This document shows positions 8,589-17,778 of a DNA stretch of 64,000 nucleotides, piece after piece (position 1 is the first letter of the stretch; each line of letters begins with the position of its first letter). Source of the DNA: Vibrio bivalvicida (GTDB taxonomy: Bacteria > Pseudomonadota > Gammaproteobacteria > Enterobacterales > Vibrionaceae). The translations under genes and the position numbers were made by a program. Where the stretch lies: positions 62,001 to 126,000 of the forward strand of contig NZ_LLEI02000006.1 in the NCBI RefSeq assembly GCF_001399455.2, read 5' to 3'. The notes under the pieces are model-generated. The model searched no databases. It was not told the origin of the DNA and was given only the letters and a program-made list of their open reading frames with translations.

Positions 8589-9551
8589 ATGAAGATCGGT
8601 GTTATTGGTGCAGGTTCAGTCGGTGTAGGAGTGTGTAATTATCTCCTCACACTCGGCAGTGTGAGTGAATTGGTATTGCTTGACAAAGACTTGCAACGCG
8701 CAGAGGGAGAAGTGTTTGATTTTCGACATACTTCAGCCCTGACATTTTCAAAAAATACACATTTAATACCAACCGATGATTACTTGACTCTGATTGGTGC
8801 AGACATCGTTGTTATTACTGCCGGTGCACAAATTAAGCAGGGTCAGACTCGTATTGATCTTGCGGAAATTAATAGTCGCATCGGTGTAGATATTGCAAAA
8901 CAAGTCGAGCGCGTAGCGTCTAATGCAACACTTATTATCGTCAGTAACCCATGTGATGTGGTTGCTCATTTCGTTGCGACAAACACAACTTTCCCTCGTT
9001 CTAAAGTGATCAGCAGTGGTTGTGTGATTGATACAGCCCGTCTGATGAGTATTGTGGCAAATCGTGTCAACCTCGATCCCAAAAACGTTTTTGGCTATGT
9101 ACTCGGTGAGCACGGTAGCCATTGTTTCACACCTAAAAGCCTTATTTCGATTGCGGGTCAACCCGCTGACTTCTACTGCGATACGCATCATATAGAAAGG
9201 ATCTGTGCTGATGAGCTACTTGAATTAGTGAAACAAGCTGGCTATGAGATCTTTAAGCGAAAGCACAATACTACTCACGGCATAGCGGCCAGTGTTTTTC
9301 GTATTATCCAGTCGATTATGATTGATGAGCGCTCTGTTCTACCTGTTGCTACTTTACTTCAAGGGGAGTACGGTCTCAAAGACGTGGTATTAAGTCTACC
9401 TACTGTGGTAGGAAAAAATGGTGCGGAGTCGATTCTTCTTCACCCTTTTACTGAGCAAGAGATGGAAGCCTTGTCATTCATTGCGACTGAAGTGAATAAG
9501 GTCGTTAAGCAGGTTTCTGAAAAAACGGGACTTGTTATGCTTAAACCCTAG
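8589..9551 (+). CDS. Lactate/malate dehydrogenase family oxidoreductase
   Basis: This 320-residue enzyme has the NAD-binding GxGxxG motif (GVIGAGSVGVGV). It also has the aspartate/arginine pair in CVIDTARL, the catalytic histidine in GEHGSH, and the substrate arginine in QTRIDL. In the mobile loop AGAQIKQGQTR, the residue aligned with the specificity position (Gln in lactate, Arg in malate dehydrogenase) is Ile by my alignment. It may therefore act on a larger or hydrophobic 2-hydroxy acid. The gene stands alone between a DMT transporter and a beta-lactamase-fold protein. Confidence 0.85.
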   Translation: MKIGVIGAGSVGVGVCNYLLTLGSVSELVLLDKDLQRAEGEVFDFRHTSALTFSKNTHLIPTDDYLTLIGADIVVITAGAQIKQGQTRIDLAEINSRIGVDIAKQVERVASNATLIIVSNPCDVVAHFVATNTTFPRSKVISSGCVIDTARLMSIVANRVNLDPKNVFGYVLGEHGSHCFTPKSLISIAGQPADFYCDTHHIERICADELLELVKQAGYEIFKRKHNTTHGIAASVFRIIQSIMIDERSVLPVATLLQGEYGLKDVVLSLPTVVGKNGAESILLHPFTEQEMEALSFIATEVNKVVKQVSEKTGLVMLKP

Positions 9552-9741
9552 GGCATTGAAACAGTTGAATGCAATGAATGAGTGACGTCAGATAGCGCTC
9601 ATTTATAATCCTGTTACACTATATTGCTCGAGTTTAACAGCGCGTAGGAAATCAAAGTTCACATTTTAGAGTCAATACTCTGCTAATGTAGGCAAACCTT
9701 GTTACATTGGAATGTAAATGATTTGTTAAAAGAATTGCGCT

Positions 9742-10518
9742 GTGAAAATCCACTCCCTTGATGGCTATATTCAAAAGATCTACTTAGCTGAGTATACAGA
9801 TAAACTGATGCTGCTTGATGGGGCATCTAGAGCTGATATTTCTTATATCAAGAAGTTTATCACTCATGAACTTCAAAGACCCTTCACAGATTTGTCTGCG
9901 GTAGTAGTGACTCATATGCACCCAGACCATGCGGGGGCAGCTCATAAACTTCGTGAATTCACCGGATGCAAGATAATTTCTGCAAAAAGAGAGAAAGATT
10001 GGTATTCCGGGGTAGATGGCTTTTTGATGCATCTAACTGACATAGCGCTAGCACGATGGGTGGCAAATCGTAAACGCAAACCTAAGCGCAACTTATGGTA
10101 TTCGAGAAGGCTCAATGCGGATGTTGAGCTCAGCGATGGCGATGCCATCCCCAATTTTGAAGATTGGAAAGTATTAGAAACTCCTGGTCATACAGACCGA
10201 GATCTTTCGTTACACAATGTTGAGCGAGATATCTTGTACGTTGCTGACCTTATGGTCGAAGTTAAGCAAAAACTTATTTCTCCTTTCCCGATTTTTCACC
10301 CGAACAAATACAAAGCTTCACTAAAGCGTGTTTATCGTCTAAACCCCAAAGTCCTTTTGGTTGCCCACGGTGGCCAAGTTGAATTCAATGAGCAAGTTTA
10401 CCAGCACTTGATGGACACTGCTCCTAGAACGCCTTCAACACATTGGCGTGCAACTAAGGTAAAACTTAAAAGCCTGTTAGGCGCCGTTTGGCATTTGGGA
10501 GTTGCCAAGCGAAAGTAA
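9742..10518 (+). CDS. MBL-fold metallo-hydrolase
   Basis: The 258-residue protein has the zinc motif THMHPDHAG (HxHxDH, about residue 57), a second ligand in ETPGHTDRDL, an aspartate in YVADLMVE and a last histidine in LLVAHGGQ, which completes the metallo-beta-lactamase site. The fold covers hydrolases and thiol-processing enzymes, so the substrate is unknown. The start is GTG at 9742. A Lys/Arg-rich middle segment (VANRKRKPKRNLWYSRR) is unusual and could contact nucleic acid or membrane. Confidence 0.85.
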   Translation: MKIHSLDGYIQKIYLAEYTDKLMLLDGASRADISYIKKFITHELQRPFTDLSAVVVTHMHPDHAGAAHKLREFTGCKIISAKREKDWYSGVDGFLMHLTDIALARWVANRKRKPKRNLWYSRRLNADVELSDGDAIPNFEDWKVLETPGHTDRDLSLHNVERDILYVADLMVEVKQKLISPFPIFHPNKYKASLKRVYRLNPKVLLVAHGGQVEFNEQVYQHLMDTAPRTPSTHWRATKVKLKSLLGAVWHLGVAKRK

Positions 10519-10611
10519 GGCACTTTTTACCCCCAATTAAACAAGGGAACGTTGTGTTGTTATGGGGTTCAGATTAGAATGCGAACACTTTTCAATTGTA
10601 CTGTTGTTCTC

Positions 10612-11274
10612 ATGTCGAGTATTTTAGTTGTAGATGATGATATTGAGTTGTGTGAATTGCTTTCAGATGTGCTGAACGCAGAAGGTTATAGTGTTGAAAG
10701 CGTTCATTGTGGTGAAACGGCACTCAAATATATAGAGAAAAAGCCTGTTGATTTGGTACTACTTGATGTCATGCTTCCGAAGTTAAGCGGTATGCAAGTC
10801 GCACGCAAGATATGCCAACGCTTTGCTACGCCAATCTTAATGCTTACGGCGCTCAATGACGAAGAATCTATTTTGGATGGATACCAGTCGGGTGCCGATC
10901 AATACATTGCAAAACCGTTCAAAGTTCCTGAACTCCTTACACGAATCAAGGCAATCTTCCGTCGGGTTGGATTAGAAAAACAGCGCCAAAACCAATGTAT
11001 CACCTTTGCTGGTTCGGCATCGAAAGTCTCAAATTTGCCTCTGACAAGTACAGAGGCAGATTTACTCAACTATTTAATTAATCGAGAGAGCATTGTTGTC
11101 TCTAAAGCCGAGCTGCAAATAGAAGTGCTGAAGAAAGAATTGAGTCCGTTTGATCGCAATCTCGATATGCACGTCAGCAATTTGAGACGCAAGTTTGTGG
11201 AAGCGGGATTGTCAAAACAGCACATTAAAACAATCAGAGGCAAAGGGTATAGCTTTGTCGAAAATGTAGGGTAG
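10612..11274 (+). CDS. peuR: OmpR-family response regulator (PeuR-like)
   Basis: The receiver domain has acidic residues DDD (8-10), the phospho-acceptor Asp52 in LLDVMLPKLSG and the conserved lysine in IAKPFK. The C-terminal winged helix ends in IKTIRGKGYSFVENVG. The start MSSILVVDDD at 10612 fits the domain edge, although a TTG at 10552 has a better ribosome site (AAGGGA), so the start is uncertain. It is followed by a sensor kinase and a siderophore receptor. That order resembles the V. parahaemolyticus peuRSA genes, from which the symbol is borrowed. Confidence 0.8.
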   Translation: MSSILVVDDDIELCELLSDVLNAEGYSVESVHCGETALKYIEKKPVDLVLLDVMLPKLSGMQVARKICQRFATPILMLTALNDEESILDGYQSGADQYIAKPFKVPELLTRIKAIFRRVGLEKQRQNQCITFAGSASKVSNLPLTSTEADLLNYLINRESIVVSKAELQIEVLKKELSPFDRNLDMHVSNLRRKFVEAGLSKQHIKTIRGKGYSFVENVG

Positions 11275-11278
11275 TTCT

Positions 11279-12655
11279 ATGATTGGGCCTGTACGCGTAC
11301 CAAGCCTCGTTAAGCGAAAAGATACCCTGGTTTTTCAACTGTTTAGTTATATGTCCACCGTCATTATATCAATAGTGATTTTGCAAGCCTTGGCTGAGCA
11401 AGCACTGATCAAGACGATGCTAAAAGTGCCGCTAGAGGTAAAGCAAGATATTCAGAATCTAGCGCACCAAGCCAAGGTGCTAATCGAAGATGGAGACATG
11501 GACGATTTAGCCGATTGGGCAAATGCGCAGCCTTATTACTTGTTTGTGCTAAATGACGAAAAGCAACCGTTATCCCATCGTCAGATGCATCCGCACTTCG
11601 AATTTAAACTAAGGTTCCTCAGAGAAATGGATGATCTTCTAGATGAAAGGGTGAATAAACCTCTTATCGGAGTCAGACTAGGTAAGGGAAACACACTGGT
11701 TGTACAGTTGCCCAGTCAATTGCACCCAGCCCATCGATTTATCGCCTATTTTTCGATCAGTAAGGTCATTATCGTGATTGCGATATTGCTGTTGTTTTCG
11801 TTGATCTTTGCCAGAAAATTGCAGATGCCCCTTGATCGTCTTCGGGAAGCAAGCCGTCGTCTCGCCTCGGGAGATTTTAAGGTAAAGGTTGTCGAAGAGC
11901 TTCAATCAAACACCCGTGAGTTTAATGACCTTGCCCATGACTTCGATAATATGACTAATGAAATTCACGCTATAGCAGAAAGGCAGCGCCGACTTATTCG
12001 AGATGTCTCTCATGAATTGAGAACTCCGTTAGCAAGGCAAAATCTGGCTCTCCATTTACTGCGTGCGAAATCTTCTGAGTCAGAAATACCGCTGGTTGAA
12101 AGATTAGAAAAAGAAGTCGATGAGATGGATGCGTTAGTTGGAGAAATTCTTGAATTCAGCCGCCTAGAGAACTCTCGTTACGAAGCGCAGGTAAGCCCAA
12201 TCTGTTTAGAGAGCTTGTTATCAACTCAGGTTGATCAGAGCCGTCTTGAGCTAAGAAATGGACAAAAACTAACTATCTATACTGGCTCAGCGATACCAGT
12301 GGTGATGACAGACGAACGCTTGGTGATGCGTTGTGTTAGCAATCTAATTTCTAACTCGATTAAATATGCTGGCGAGAATGCACGAATAGAGGTGTCGATT
12401 TATGAACGCGCTGATCAATCTGATCGTTCGGTGTGTATAGAAGTTGCAGATAACGGTCCTGGAATTGCTCAGGCTCAACTTGAAGAGATATTCAGACCTT
12501 TCACCCGATTAGAAGCAGCACGAGATAAACAGAGTGGCGGATACGGCCTAGGCCTCGCGATAGTAAAAGAGGCGATCAACCTACTAAAAGGGGAAGTGAG
12601 TGCTTCGAATCGTAAGCAAGGGGGCTTAAGAGTTGAGTTGATTGTCCCGGTTTGA
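11279..12655 (+). CDS. peuS: Sensor histidine kinase (PeuS-like)
   Basis: The 458-residue kinase has a first membrane helix near residues 20-40, a periplasmic part of about 120 residues, a second helix (VIIVIAILLLFSLIFAR), a HAMP linker and the H-box DVSHELRTPLARQNL with His245. The N, G1 and G2 boxes follow (NSIKYAGEN, VADNGPGIA, GGYGLGLAIV). It starts 4 bases after the response-regulator stop, so the two are co-expressed. The stimulus is probably linked to the siderophore receptor next door, by context only. Confidence 0.85.
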   Translation: MIGPVRVPSLVKRKDTLVFQLFSYMSTVIISIVILQALAEQALIKTMLKVPLEVKQDIQNLAHQAKVLIEDGDMDDLADWANAQPYYLFVLNDEKQPLSHRQMHPHFEFKLRFLREMDDLLDERVNKPLIGVRLGKGNTLVVQLPSQLHPAHRFIAYFSISKVIIVIAILLLFSLIFARKLQMPLDRLREASRRLASGDFKVKVVEELQSNTREFNDLAHDFDNMTNEIHAIAERQRRLIRDVSHELRTPLARQNLALHLLRAKSSESEIPLVERLEKEVDEMDALVGEILEFSRLENSRYEAQVSPICLESLLSTQVDQSRLELRNGQKLTIYTGSAIPVVMTDERLVMRCVSNLISNSIKYAGENARIEVSIYERADQSDRSVCIEVADNGPGIAQAQLEEIFRPFTRLEAARDKQSGGYGLGLAIVKEAINLLKGEVSASNRKQGGLRVELIVPV

Positions 12656-12677
12656 GTTTTAAATCCCGCAAGATTGT

Positions 12678-12706
12678 AAGCGAACATCCTAGGTGTTCGC
12701 TTTTTT
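12678..12706 (+). terminator. Rho-independent terminator after the peuRS-like pair
   Basis: AAGCGAACA (12678-12686) pairs with TGTTCGCTT (12694-12702), loop of 7, followed by a T run. It separates the two-component genes from the receptor gene. Confidence 0.9.
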
Positions 12707-12747
12707 ATTGGTTGACCGATTAGGAATGCAAAGAATGTAAATATAAT

Positions 12748-12766
12748 GCAAATGATATTGGTTATC
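12748..12766. promoter_or_regulatory. Fur-box-like site upstream of the siderophore receptor
   Basis: GCAAATGATATTGGTTATC matches the 19-base Fur consensus GATAATGATAATCATTATC at 14 positions by my count. It lies 73-91 bases before the receptor start, where it could block the promoter when iron is plentiful. Confidence 0.65.
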
Positions 12767-12797
12767 GCTTATATTTCGCTTCGTTATAAAAAACTCA

Positions 12798-12817
12798 ACA
12801 GAGCGATGAGGCTCTGT
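12798..12817 (+). promoter_or_regulatory. Leader hairpin just ahead of the receptor ribosome-binding site
   Basis: ACAGAGC and GCTCTGT form a 7-bp stem with a 6-base loop, 21 bases before the ATG at 12839. It sits in the 5' untranslated region close to the CGGAGA ribosome site and could affect translation or mRNA stability. Confidence 0.4.
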
Positions 12818-12838
12818 AAGAAATATTCGGAGAAAAAT

Positions 12839-14929
12839 ATGTTCACTAAGAGTCAGTTGGCGTTAGTAATCGGCGCTGTGTTGGCGGCTCCTGCAGTGGT
12901 AGCGAAGAAGATCAATACTGATGAGCACATGATGATAGAGGGACGTGACTACGGCTACAAGGCTGACACTAACTCAACAGCAATGCGCATGGAAGCTTCA
13001 CAGTTAGAAACTCCGGGGCAGATTGCTGTTATTGATGAGCAGCTTATTGATGAGCAACGTGCAAGTACTCTTGGCGAAGTTTTAAAGAATGATGCCAGCG
13101 TAAGTGCTGGTGGTACTGGTCGCAACCGTGAGCGCTTCTCGTTGCGCGGTTTCGAAGTACAAAGTTCTTCGGGGTTTCTACGTGACGGTCACCAGCACTG
13201 GTCACATTACCGCCAACCAGTTGAACTGCTTGAGCGGGTAGAAGTGGTTAAAGGGCCTTCTGGTTTGCTATATGGCGTGTCAGCACCTGGCGGCCTGATA
13301 AACATGGTGGCGAAGAAGCCAACTTATGATACCAAAGTCAACGTTAGTCAAGACGTAGGCTCCAATGACCGTTCACGTACTATGGTTGATGTAAGTGGTG
13401 CCCTTAATGATGACGAATCACTAAGAGCGCGCACTGTGGTTTCAAAAGAGAGTTACAGCTCATGGCGAACATATGGTGACGGTTCAAAACCTCAAACAGA
13501 ACGTTTAGTTGCTGGCTTGTTTGTAGACTATGACATCAATGATGATGTTACGGTTTCGTTCCACTACGATAAAACCAATGACAATGGCAGCGTTGACTCT
13601 GGCGCGCTTTATAATCTCGACGGCCAGCGTGTAGGTAGTGCAGAGCATATTTGGGATGCGCAGTGGTCAAAGATTGAAAATGATGTTGAAAATATCGGTT
13701 TCAATGTTAGTGCTAACCTTTCGGATGTGTGGGCAGTTAATACAGGGTTCAATTATCAAGACTTTGAACGTACCGATATCGAGAGCTACCCTGACTTTTC
13801 GGAGCTAGACTCAAATGGAACAGTAGGGCACGGAGGAAGCAACCGTAACGACAAGTGGCGTTTTAGAACCGGTTACGTCGATCTCGTAGGTAACCTTGAG
13901 CTTGCGGGTATGAGTCATCAACTTCTATTAGGTTCAAATTGGCTAGGTTATAGCTACGACCGTAATCAAAAAGGTTTTAACAGCCAAGATGTATCACCAG
14001 GTGAGTCAGTCGGTGTGCCTACGTATAGTGGTAAGGACAAAGTTAGCCACTCAAGCTACGATACTTGGGGCTTCTATGCACAAGATTTAGTCACCCTTAG
14101 TGAGCAATGGCAGGTACTAGCAGGACTCCGATTTGATCGCAAAGTCGAAAATGGTGTTGTCGAAGAGAATGTGTCACCTAAATTTGCGGTGATCTTCCAT
14201 CCAGCGGACAACGGTAGTCTTTATGTCTCATATTCTGAGAGCTTCGAGCCTCAGGGCGTCGTTTCAAGCGGAAGTCGAACCTATACTAATGATGGCGCAA
14301 TGCTCGATGCCGCACTTGGTAAATCTTATGAGCTAGGTACTAAGTGGGAATTGCTAGATAATCGTCTATTTGTTTCTGGTGCAGTATTCGACATCACTAA
14401 AGACAACATAAGTATGGACGTAGAAGATGCAAGCTCTGGCGACTGGACAAAAACTCAAAGCGGTAAACAGGTTCATCGCGGCGCTGAACTAGCAGCACAA
14501 GGATTTGTAACAGATAAACTATCGCTAACGGGGTCGGCAATGTACCTGGATGCTAAGATAGAAAACCACGAAAACTACGCAGGTAACCGTCCTGTAGACG
14601 TGCCAGAGTTTGCAGCAAGTGTATGGTCTAACTACGCTGCGACGAATGACGTAGACCTCAATGTAGGGGTTATATACGAAGGTTCTCGTTACGGTGATGA
14701 TGCCAACACGTTCAAAAAAGAAGGTTACACTCGGATAGATATGGGAGTGGCATACACGTATAGATACGATGAAAACCTAGATATGATTACGCGCTTAACG
14801 GTTGCAAACGTGTTCGATACTGAATATTTAGGTGGTGGCGGTACAACCTCTTCTAAGCACAACTACGCTCAGGGTGTCGTCATTGGTGAAGGCCGTAATT
14901 ACATGGCAACGTTACAAATCAAATACTAA
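12839..14929 (+). CDS. peuA: TonB-dependent siderophore receptor (PeuA-like)
   Basis: The ATG at 12839 (MFTKSQLALVIG) follows CGGAGA and gives a signal peptide ending in AVVAK. An ATG 31 codons upstream lies inside the Fur-like box and is rejected. The 696-residue outer-membrane protein has a plug domain (ETPGQIAVIDEQLIDEQ, SLRGFEV, VEVVKGPSGLLYGVSAPGG) and a 22-strand-type barrel ending in NYMATLQIKY. Such receptors import ferric siderophores using TonB energy. In V. parahaemolyticus the gene in this position (peuA) takes ferric enterobactin; the ligand here is inferred from gene order only. A TonB2 operon follows. Confidence 0.85.
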   Translation: MFTKSQLALVIGAVLAAPAVVAKKINTDEHMMIEGRDYGYKADTNSTAMRMEASQLETPGQIAVIDEQLIDEQRASTLGEVLKNDASVSAGGTGRNRERFSLRGFEVQSSSGFLRDGHQHWSHYRQPVELLERVEVVKGPSGLLYGVSAPGGLINMVAKKPTYDTKVNVSQDVGSNDRSRTMVDVSGALNDDESLRARTVVSKESYSSWRTYGDGSKPQTERLVAGLFVDYDINDDVTVSFHYDKTNDNGSVDSGALYNLDGQRVGSAEHIWDAQWSKIENDVENIGFNVSANLSDVWAVNTGFNYQDFERTDIESYPDFSELDSNGTVGHGGSNRNDKWRFRTGYVDLVGNLELAGMSHQLLLGSNWLGYSYDRNQKGFNSQDVSPGESVGVPTYSGKDKVSHSSYDTWGFYAQDLVTLSEQWQVLAGLRFDRKVENGVVEENVSPKFAVIFHPADNGSLYVSYSESFEPQGVVSSGSRTYTNDGAMLDAALGKSYELGTKWELLDNRLFVSGAVFDITKDNISMDVEDASSGDWTKTQSGKQVHRGAELAAQGFVTDKLSLTGSAMYLDAKIENHENYAGNRPVDVPEFAASVWSNYAATNDVDLNVGVIYEGSRYGDDANTFKKEGYTRIDMGVAYTYRYDENLDMITRLTVANVFDTEYLGGGGTTSSKHNYAQGVVIGEGRNYMATLQIKY

Positions 14930-14964
14930 CAACGAAAGTCGACAAATGACTCGAGTTATATTAA

Positions 14965-14996
14965 GGGAAGGGCTTAGCCTTTCCCCAGTTTTTGTA
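14965..14996 (+). terminator. Rho-independent terminator after the siderophore receptor
   Basis: GGGAAGGGC and GCCTTTCCC (one G-U pair) form a 9-bp stem with loop TTA, followed by CAGTTTTTG. It separates the receptor gene from the TonB2 operon. Confidence 0.8.
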
Positions 14997-15052
14997 TAAA
15001 GTGTAGGGACAATTGCAATTTTGCTCAATCGCGGTACTATGTCGCGAGTGTA

Positions 15053-15071
15053 AATGAGAGTGTTTCTCAAT
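15053..15071. promoter_or_regulatory. Fur-box-like site upstream of the TonB2 operon
   Basis: AATGAGAGTGTTTCTCAAT has the 7-1-7 dyad form of Fur boxes (AATGA-N-AAT-N-ATT-N-TCATT type), with three mismatches. It lies 31-49 bases before the first start codon of the operon. Confidence 0.6.
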
Positions 15072-15101
15072 CGTATATCGCATCAGTGAACAATAGCCGT
15101 T

Positions 15102-15866
15102 ATGAATTTAATTAAAACTAGCTTGGCACTTCTCCTTGCTACTTCAGCATCGAACACCCTGTCGAACAGCCTTGATTCAGCTCAATCTATCCAGAACAAA
15201 ACTAATGCAGCTTCAGCTTCAAGCCAAAAGCGTATTGACTTCAGCGCTGAAAAAACGCTGACTTTAAAAGCGGAAATTGAACAGCTTGAAGAAGAAGTGA
15301 AAAATCTAAAAGTGTATCGCGATCACCTGACAGCCTTGGTTACAAGCCAAGCTAAAGAGGTCGCAAGTTTAGATAGCCAGATAGAAGAGATTAAGTCTAC
15401 ACGCCAAGGTATTGTTCCCTTGATGTATCAAATGGTCGATGGGCTAAAAGAGAGCCTTGCTGATGATGCACCGATCAAGTTCGAACAACGCCAACAACGG
15501 ATCGCTAAGCTTGACTCAATGATGACTAGAGCAGACGTCAGTGATGCTGAAAAGTATCGCCGCATTTTAGAGGCCTATCAAATCGAATTAGATTACGGCA
15601 CCAAGCTCGGTTTGTATCAGGGCCAAATTGCGCTTAACGGTGAAAACAGAGAGGCAGATGTTCTGTATTTAGGTCGTATTTCGTTAGTCGCACGTAGCTT
15701 AAACGGCACTAAGTTCTGGTCTTGGGATCAAAAGTCTGAGCAATGGTTAGATGTAGATGGTTCTCTTAAGGCGGATCTAGACAAAGCGTTTAGTATAGCG
15801 GCGAAACAAACAGCACCAAGCCTGATTACTCTTCCTGTCTCCATAAAAGTCGCGGAGGCAAAATAA
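15102..15866 (+). CDS. DUF3450 family periplasmic protein, first gene of the TonB2 operon
   Basis: The 254-residue protein has a signal peptide (ALLLATSASNTLSNS), a long coiled coil (about residues 45-110, with LKAEIEQLEEEVKNLKVYRD) and a conserved C-terminal globular part with FWSWDQKSEQWLDVDGS. DUF3450 proteins regularly precede ttpC in Vibrio TonB2 clusters; their exact role is not settled. The stop and the next ATG share one base, indicating translational coupling. A Fur-like box lies just upstream. Confidence 0.88.
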   Translation: MNLIKTSLALLLATSASNTLSNSLDSAQSIQNKTNAASASSQKRIDFSAEKTLTLKAEIEQLEEEVKNLKVYRDHLTALVTSQAKEVASLDSQIEEIKSTRQGIVPLMYQMVDGLKESLADDAPIKFEQRQQRIAKLDSMMTRADVSDAEKYRRILEAYQIELDYGTKLGLYQGQIALNGENREADVLYLGRISLVARSLNGTKFWSWDQKSEQWLDVDGSLKADLDKAFSIAAKQTAPSLITLPVSIKVAEAK

Positions 15867-17221
15867 TGAAACGTACACTGATTACTTCTTTAATTGCATT
15901 TAGCGCTATTTCGTTTAACAGCGTTGCGGCTGATTTAGCTTCTCCGGCCAAAGCTGACGCGAAAGTTCAAAAACAGCATAACATTCAACGTGAATCAGGT
16001 TTTAAGCAAACCGAGCGTGAACTGGCCGCTTTAAAAGCTCAACTGATTCAACAAAGAGAAACGTTGCAGCAACAAAACGATCGATTGGCTACCCAGTTTA
16101 GCCAAAACGAAGACACACTAGCGCGACTTGAAGAAAAGCTGCGTCTTGAAACGGGAAGCCTAGGTGAAGTCTTTGGTGTTGTACGCCAGCATGCCAAAGA
16201 GCTTGAAACTGAGCTTTCTCATTCAGTAACTGGAGCGGGTGCTCAAACCTACTCTGGTGTCATTAAAGAGATTGTTGCTGCAACCAAGCTACCTTCTCTG
16301 GCTCAACTAACAGGACTATGGTCTGCTTTAGAAGAACAAATTAAGGCGACCGGTCAGATACAGTCGACTCAAGTTAAATTTGTCGATGGTGAAGGACTCA
16401 CTCAAGATGTGACAGCGCAACGCCTTGGTGCTTTCGGTTTGGTTGGCGAGCAAGGCTACCTAAATTGGAACGGAACTAAACAAGACGCAACGGCTTACAT
16501 CAAGCAGCCAGAAAATGGGCCAACAACATCGTCTATCGCGGGATTGTTAAGTGGCGAGCGAACAAACCTTGTTGTCGACCCTTCGCGTGGCATTATGCTT
16601 GAACAATTGGCGCTCACTCCAAGCCTGATGGATAGGCTTCAGGCGGGGGGCGTTGTAGGAAAAATTATTCTTGGGCTTCTGACTATCGGTCTGATTATAT
16701 CCTTGGTTCGTGGTGTGAGTTTGTCTATTGCGCGACAGCAGATTCGTAAACAATTGCAAACGCCTCTAACGCCGGCCGATAACGCTCTTGGTCGCGTTTT
16801 AGCCGTGTACAGTAAAGAGAAAAAACAGACAGTTGAAGCACTAGAGCTTCGTCTTCTGGAAGCGATCGTTGATGAGCAAGCGGGCCTAGAAAAAGGTCTC
16901 TCTATGCTGAAGCTGCTTGCAGCATTGGCTCCAATGTTGGGCTTGCTTGGCACTGTGACTGGCATGATAGAAACCTTTCAAGTGATCACCCAGTTTGGTA
17001 ATGGTGACCCTAAAGTGATGGCTGGGGGGATCTCCATGGCACTGGTGACGACTGTACTCGGTCTGATTTCTGCAATGCCATTGTTGCTGGCACACAATAT
17101 TCTTAGCTCTCAAGCCGAGAGCATTCGTAACATCCTAGAAAAACAAGGTATTGCTCTGGTTGCTCAGCAGGCGGAAAAACAAAACGCTATGAGTGAAAAC
17201 AGTTTAGAGAAAGCAGCGTAA
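15866..17221 (+). CDS. ttpC: TonB2-system accessory protein TtpC (ExbB/TolQ-like with periplasmic extension)
   Basis: TtpC is needed for TonB2-dependent uptake in Vibrio. The 451-residue protein has a cleavable signal peptide (FSAISFNSVAA) and a periplasmic coiled-coil region (residues 40-110). A C-terminal MotA/TolQ/ExbB proton-channel domain carries a first helix near residue 270 and the conserved LAPMLGLLGTVTGMIETFQV and GGISMALVTTVLGLISA. The N-terminal extension distinguishes it from the normal ExbB encoded next. It overlaps the next ATG by one base. Confidence 0.92.
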   Translation: MKRTLITSLIAFSAISFNSVAADLASPAKADAKVQKQHNIQRESGFKQTERELAALKAQLIQQRETLQQQNDRLATQFSQNEDTLARLEEKLRLETGSLGEVFGVVRQHAKELETELSHSVTGAGAQTYSGVIKEIVAATKLPSLAQLTGLWSALEEQIKATGQIQSTQVKFVDGEGLTQDVTAQRLGAFGLVGEQGYLNWNGTKQDATAYIKQPENGPTTSSIAGLLSGERTNLVVDPSRGIMLEQLALTPSLMDRLQAGGVVGKIILGLLTIGLIISLVRGVSLSIARQQIRKQLQTPLTPADNALGRVLAVYSKEKKQTVEALELRLLEAIVDEQAGLEKGLSMLKLLAALAPMLGLLGTVTGMIETFQVITQFGNGDPKVMAGGISMALVTTVLGLISAMPLLLAHNILSSQAESIRNILEKQGIALVAQQAEKQNAMSENSLEKAA

Positions 17222-17778
17222 TGGACGCGATCTTCACGCTTCTTCCTCATGCAATTGCTACAAGCAACGGGTTGATTTCGCTACAAGATTTTATGCAGCA
17301 AGGTGGCCAGGTACTCTGGTGGTTGTCGGCTGTGGTCGCGGTTAGCTGGTTGTTGATCGTTGAACGTATTGTTTTTCTGTGGTTTCAGTTTCCAAAACAA
17401 AGAAACCAGTGGGTTGATACTTGGAAGCATCGCAGTGATCAACATTCTTGGTATGCACGTTCAATCCGTGAAGGTTGGCTGTCTGAAGCGCATGCCATGC
17501 TAAATCAGAACCTCAATCTTATTAAAGTGCTGGTGGCGATCTGCCCTATGCTTGGTTTGCTAGGTACGGTGACAGGCATGATTTCAGTGTTTGATGTTAT
17601 GGCCAATCAAGGCAGCAGTGACCCGAAACTTATGGCTTCAGGTATTTCATTGGCGACCCTACCAACAATGGCAGGCATGGTCGCAGCGCTAACAGGCATG
17701 TTCTGTCATGCGCGTTTGGTCAAGGTGTGCCAAATGAAAGAAATTAAATTGGAAAAATCTTTAAGGAGTCAACAATGA
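17221..17778 (+). CDS. exbB2: ExbB2 proton-channel subunit
   Basis: The 185-residue inner-membrane protein has three helices. The first is VLWWLSAVVAVSWLLIVERI; the second and third are in ICPMLGLLGTVTGMISVFDV and GISLATLPTMAGMVAALTG. With ExbD it forms the proton-driven motor for TonB. The gene overlaps both neighbours by a few bases, consistent with one polycistronic message. Confidence 0.92.
   Translation: MDAIFTLLPHAIATSNGLISLQDFMQQGGQVLWWLSAVVAVSWLLIVERIVFLWFQFPKQRNQWVDTWKHRSDQHSWYARSIREGWLSEAHAMLNQNLNLIKVLVAICPMLGLLGTVTGMISVFDVMANQGSSDPKLMASGISLATLPTMAGMVAALTGMFCHARLVKVCQMKEIKLEKSLRSQQ

Noticed and set aside
12746..12838. Longer reading frame for the siderophore receptor starting at 12746
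   Set aside because: It would run through the Fur-like box and leader hairpin and place the signal peptide 31 residues inside. The ATG at 12839 has its own ribosome site.
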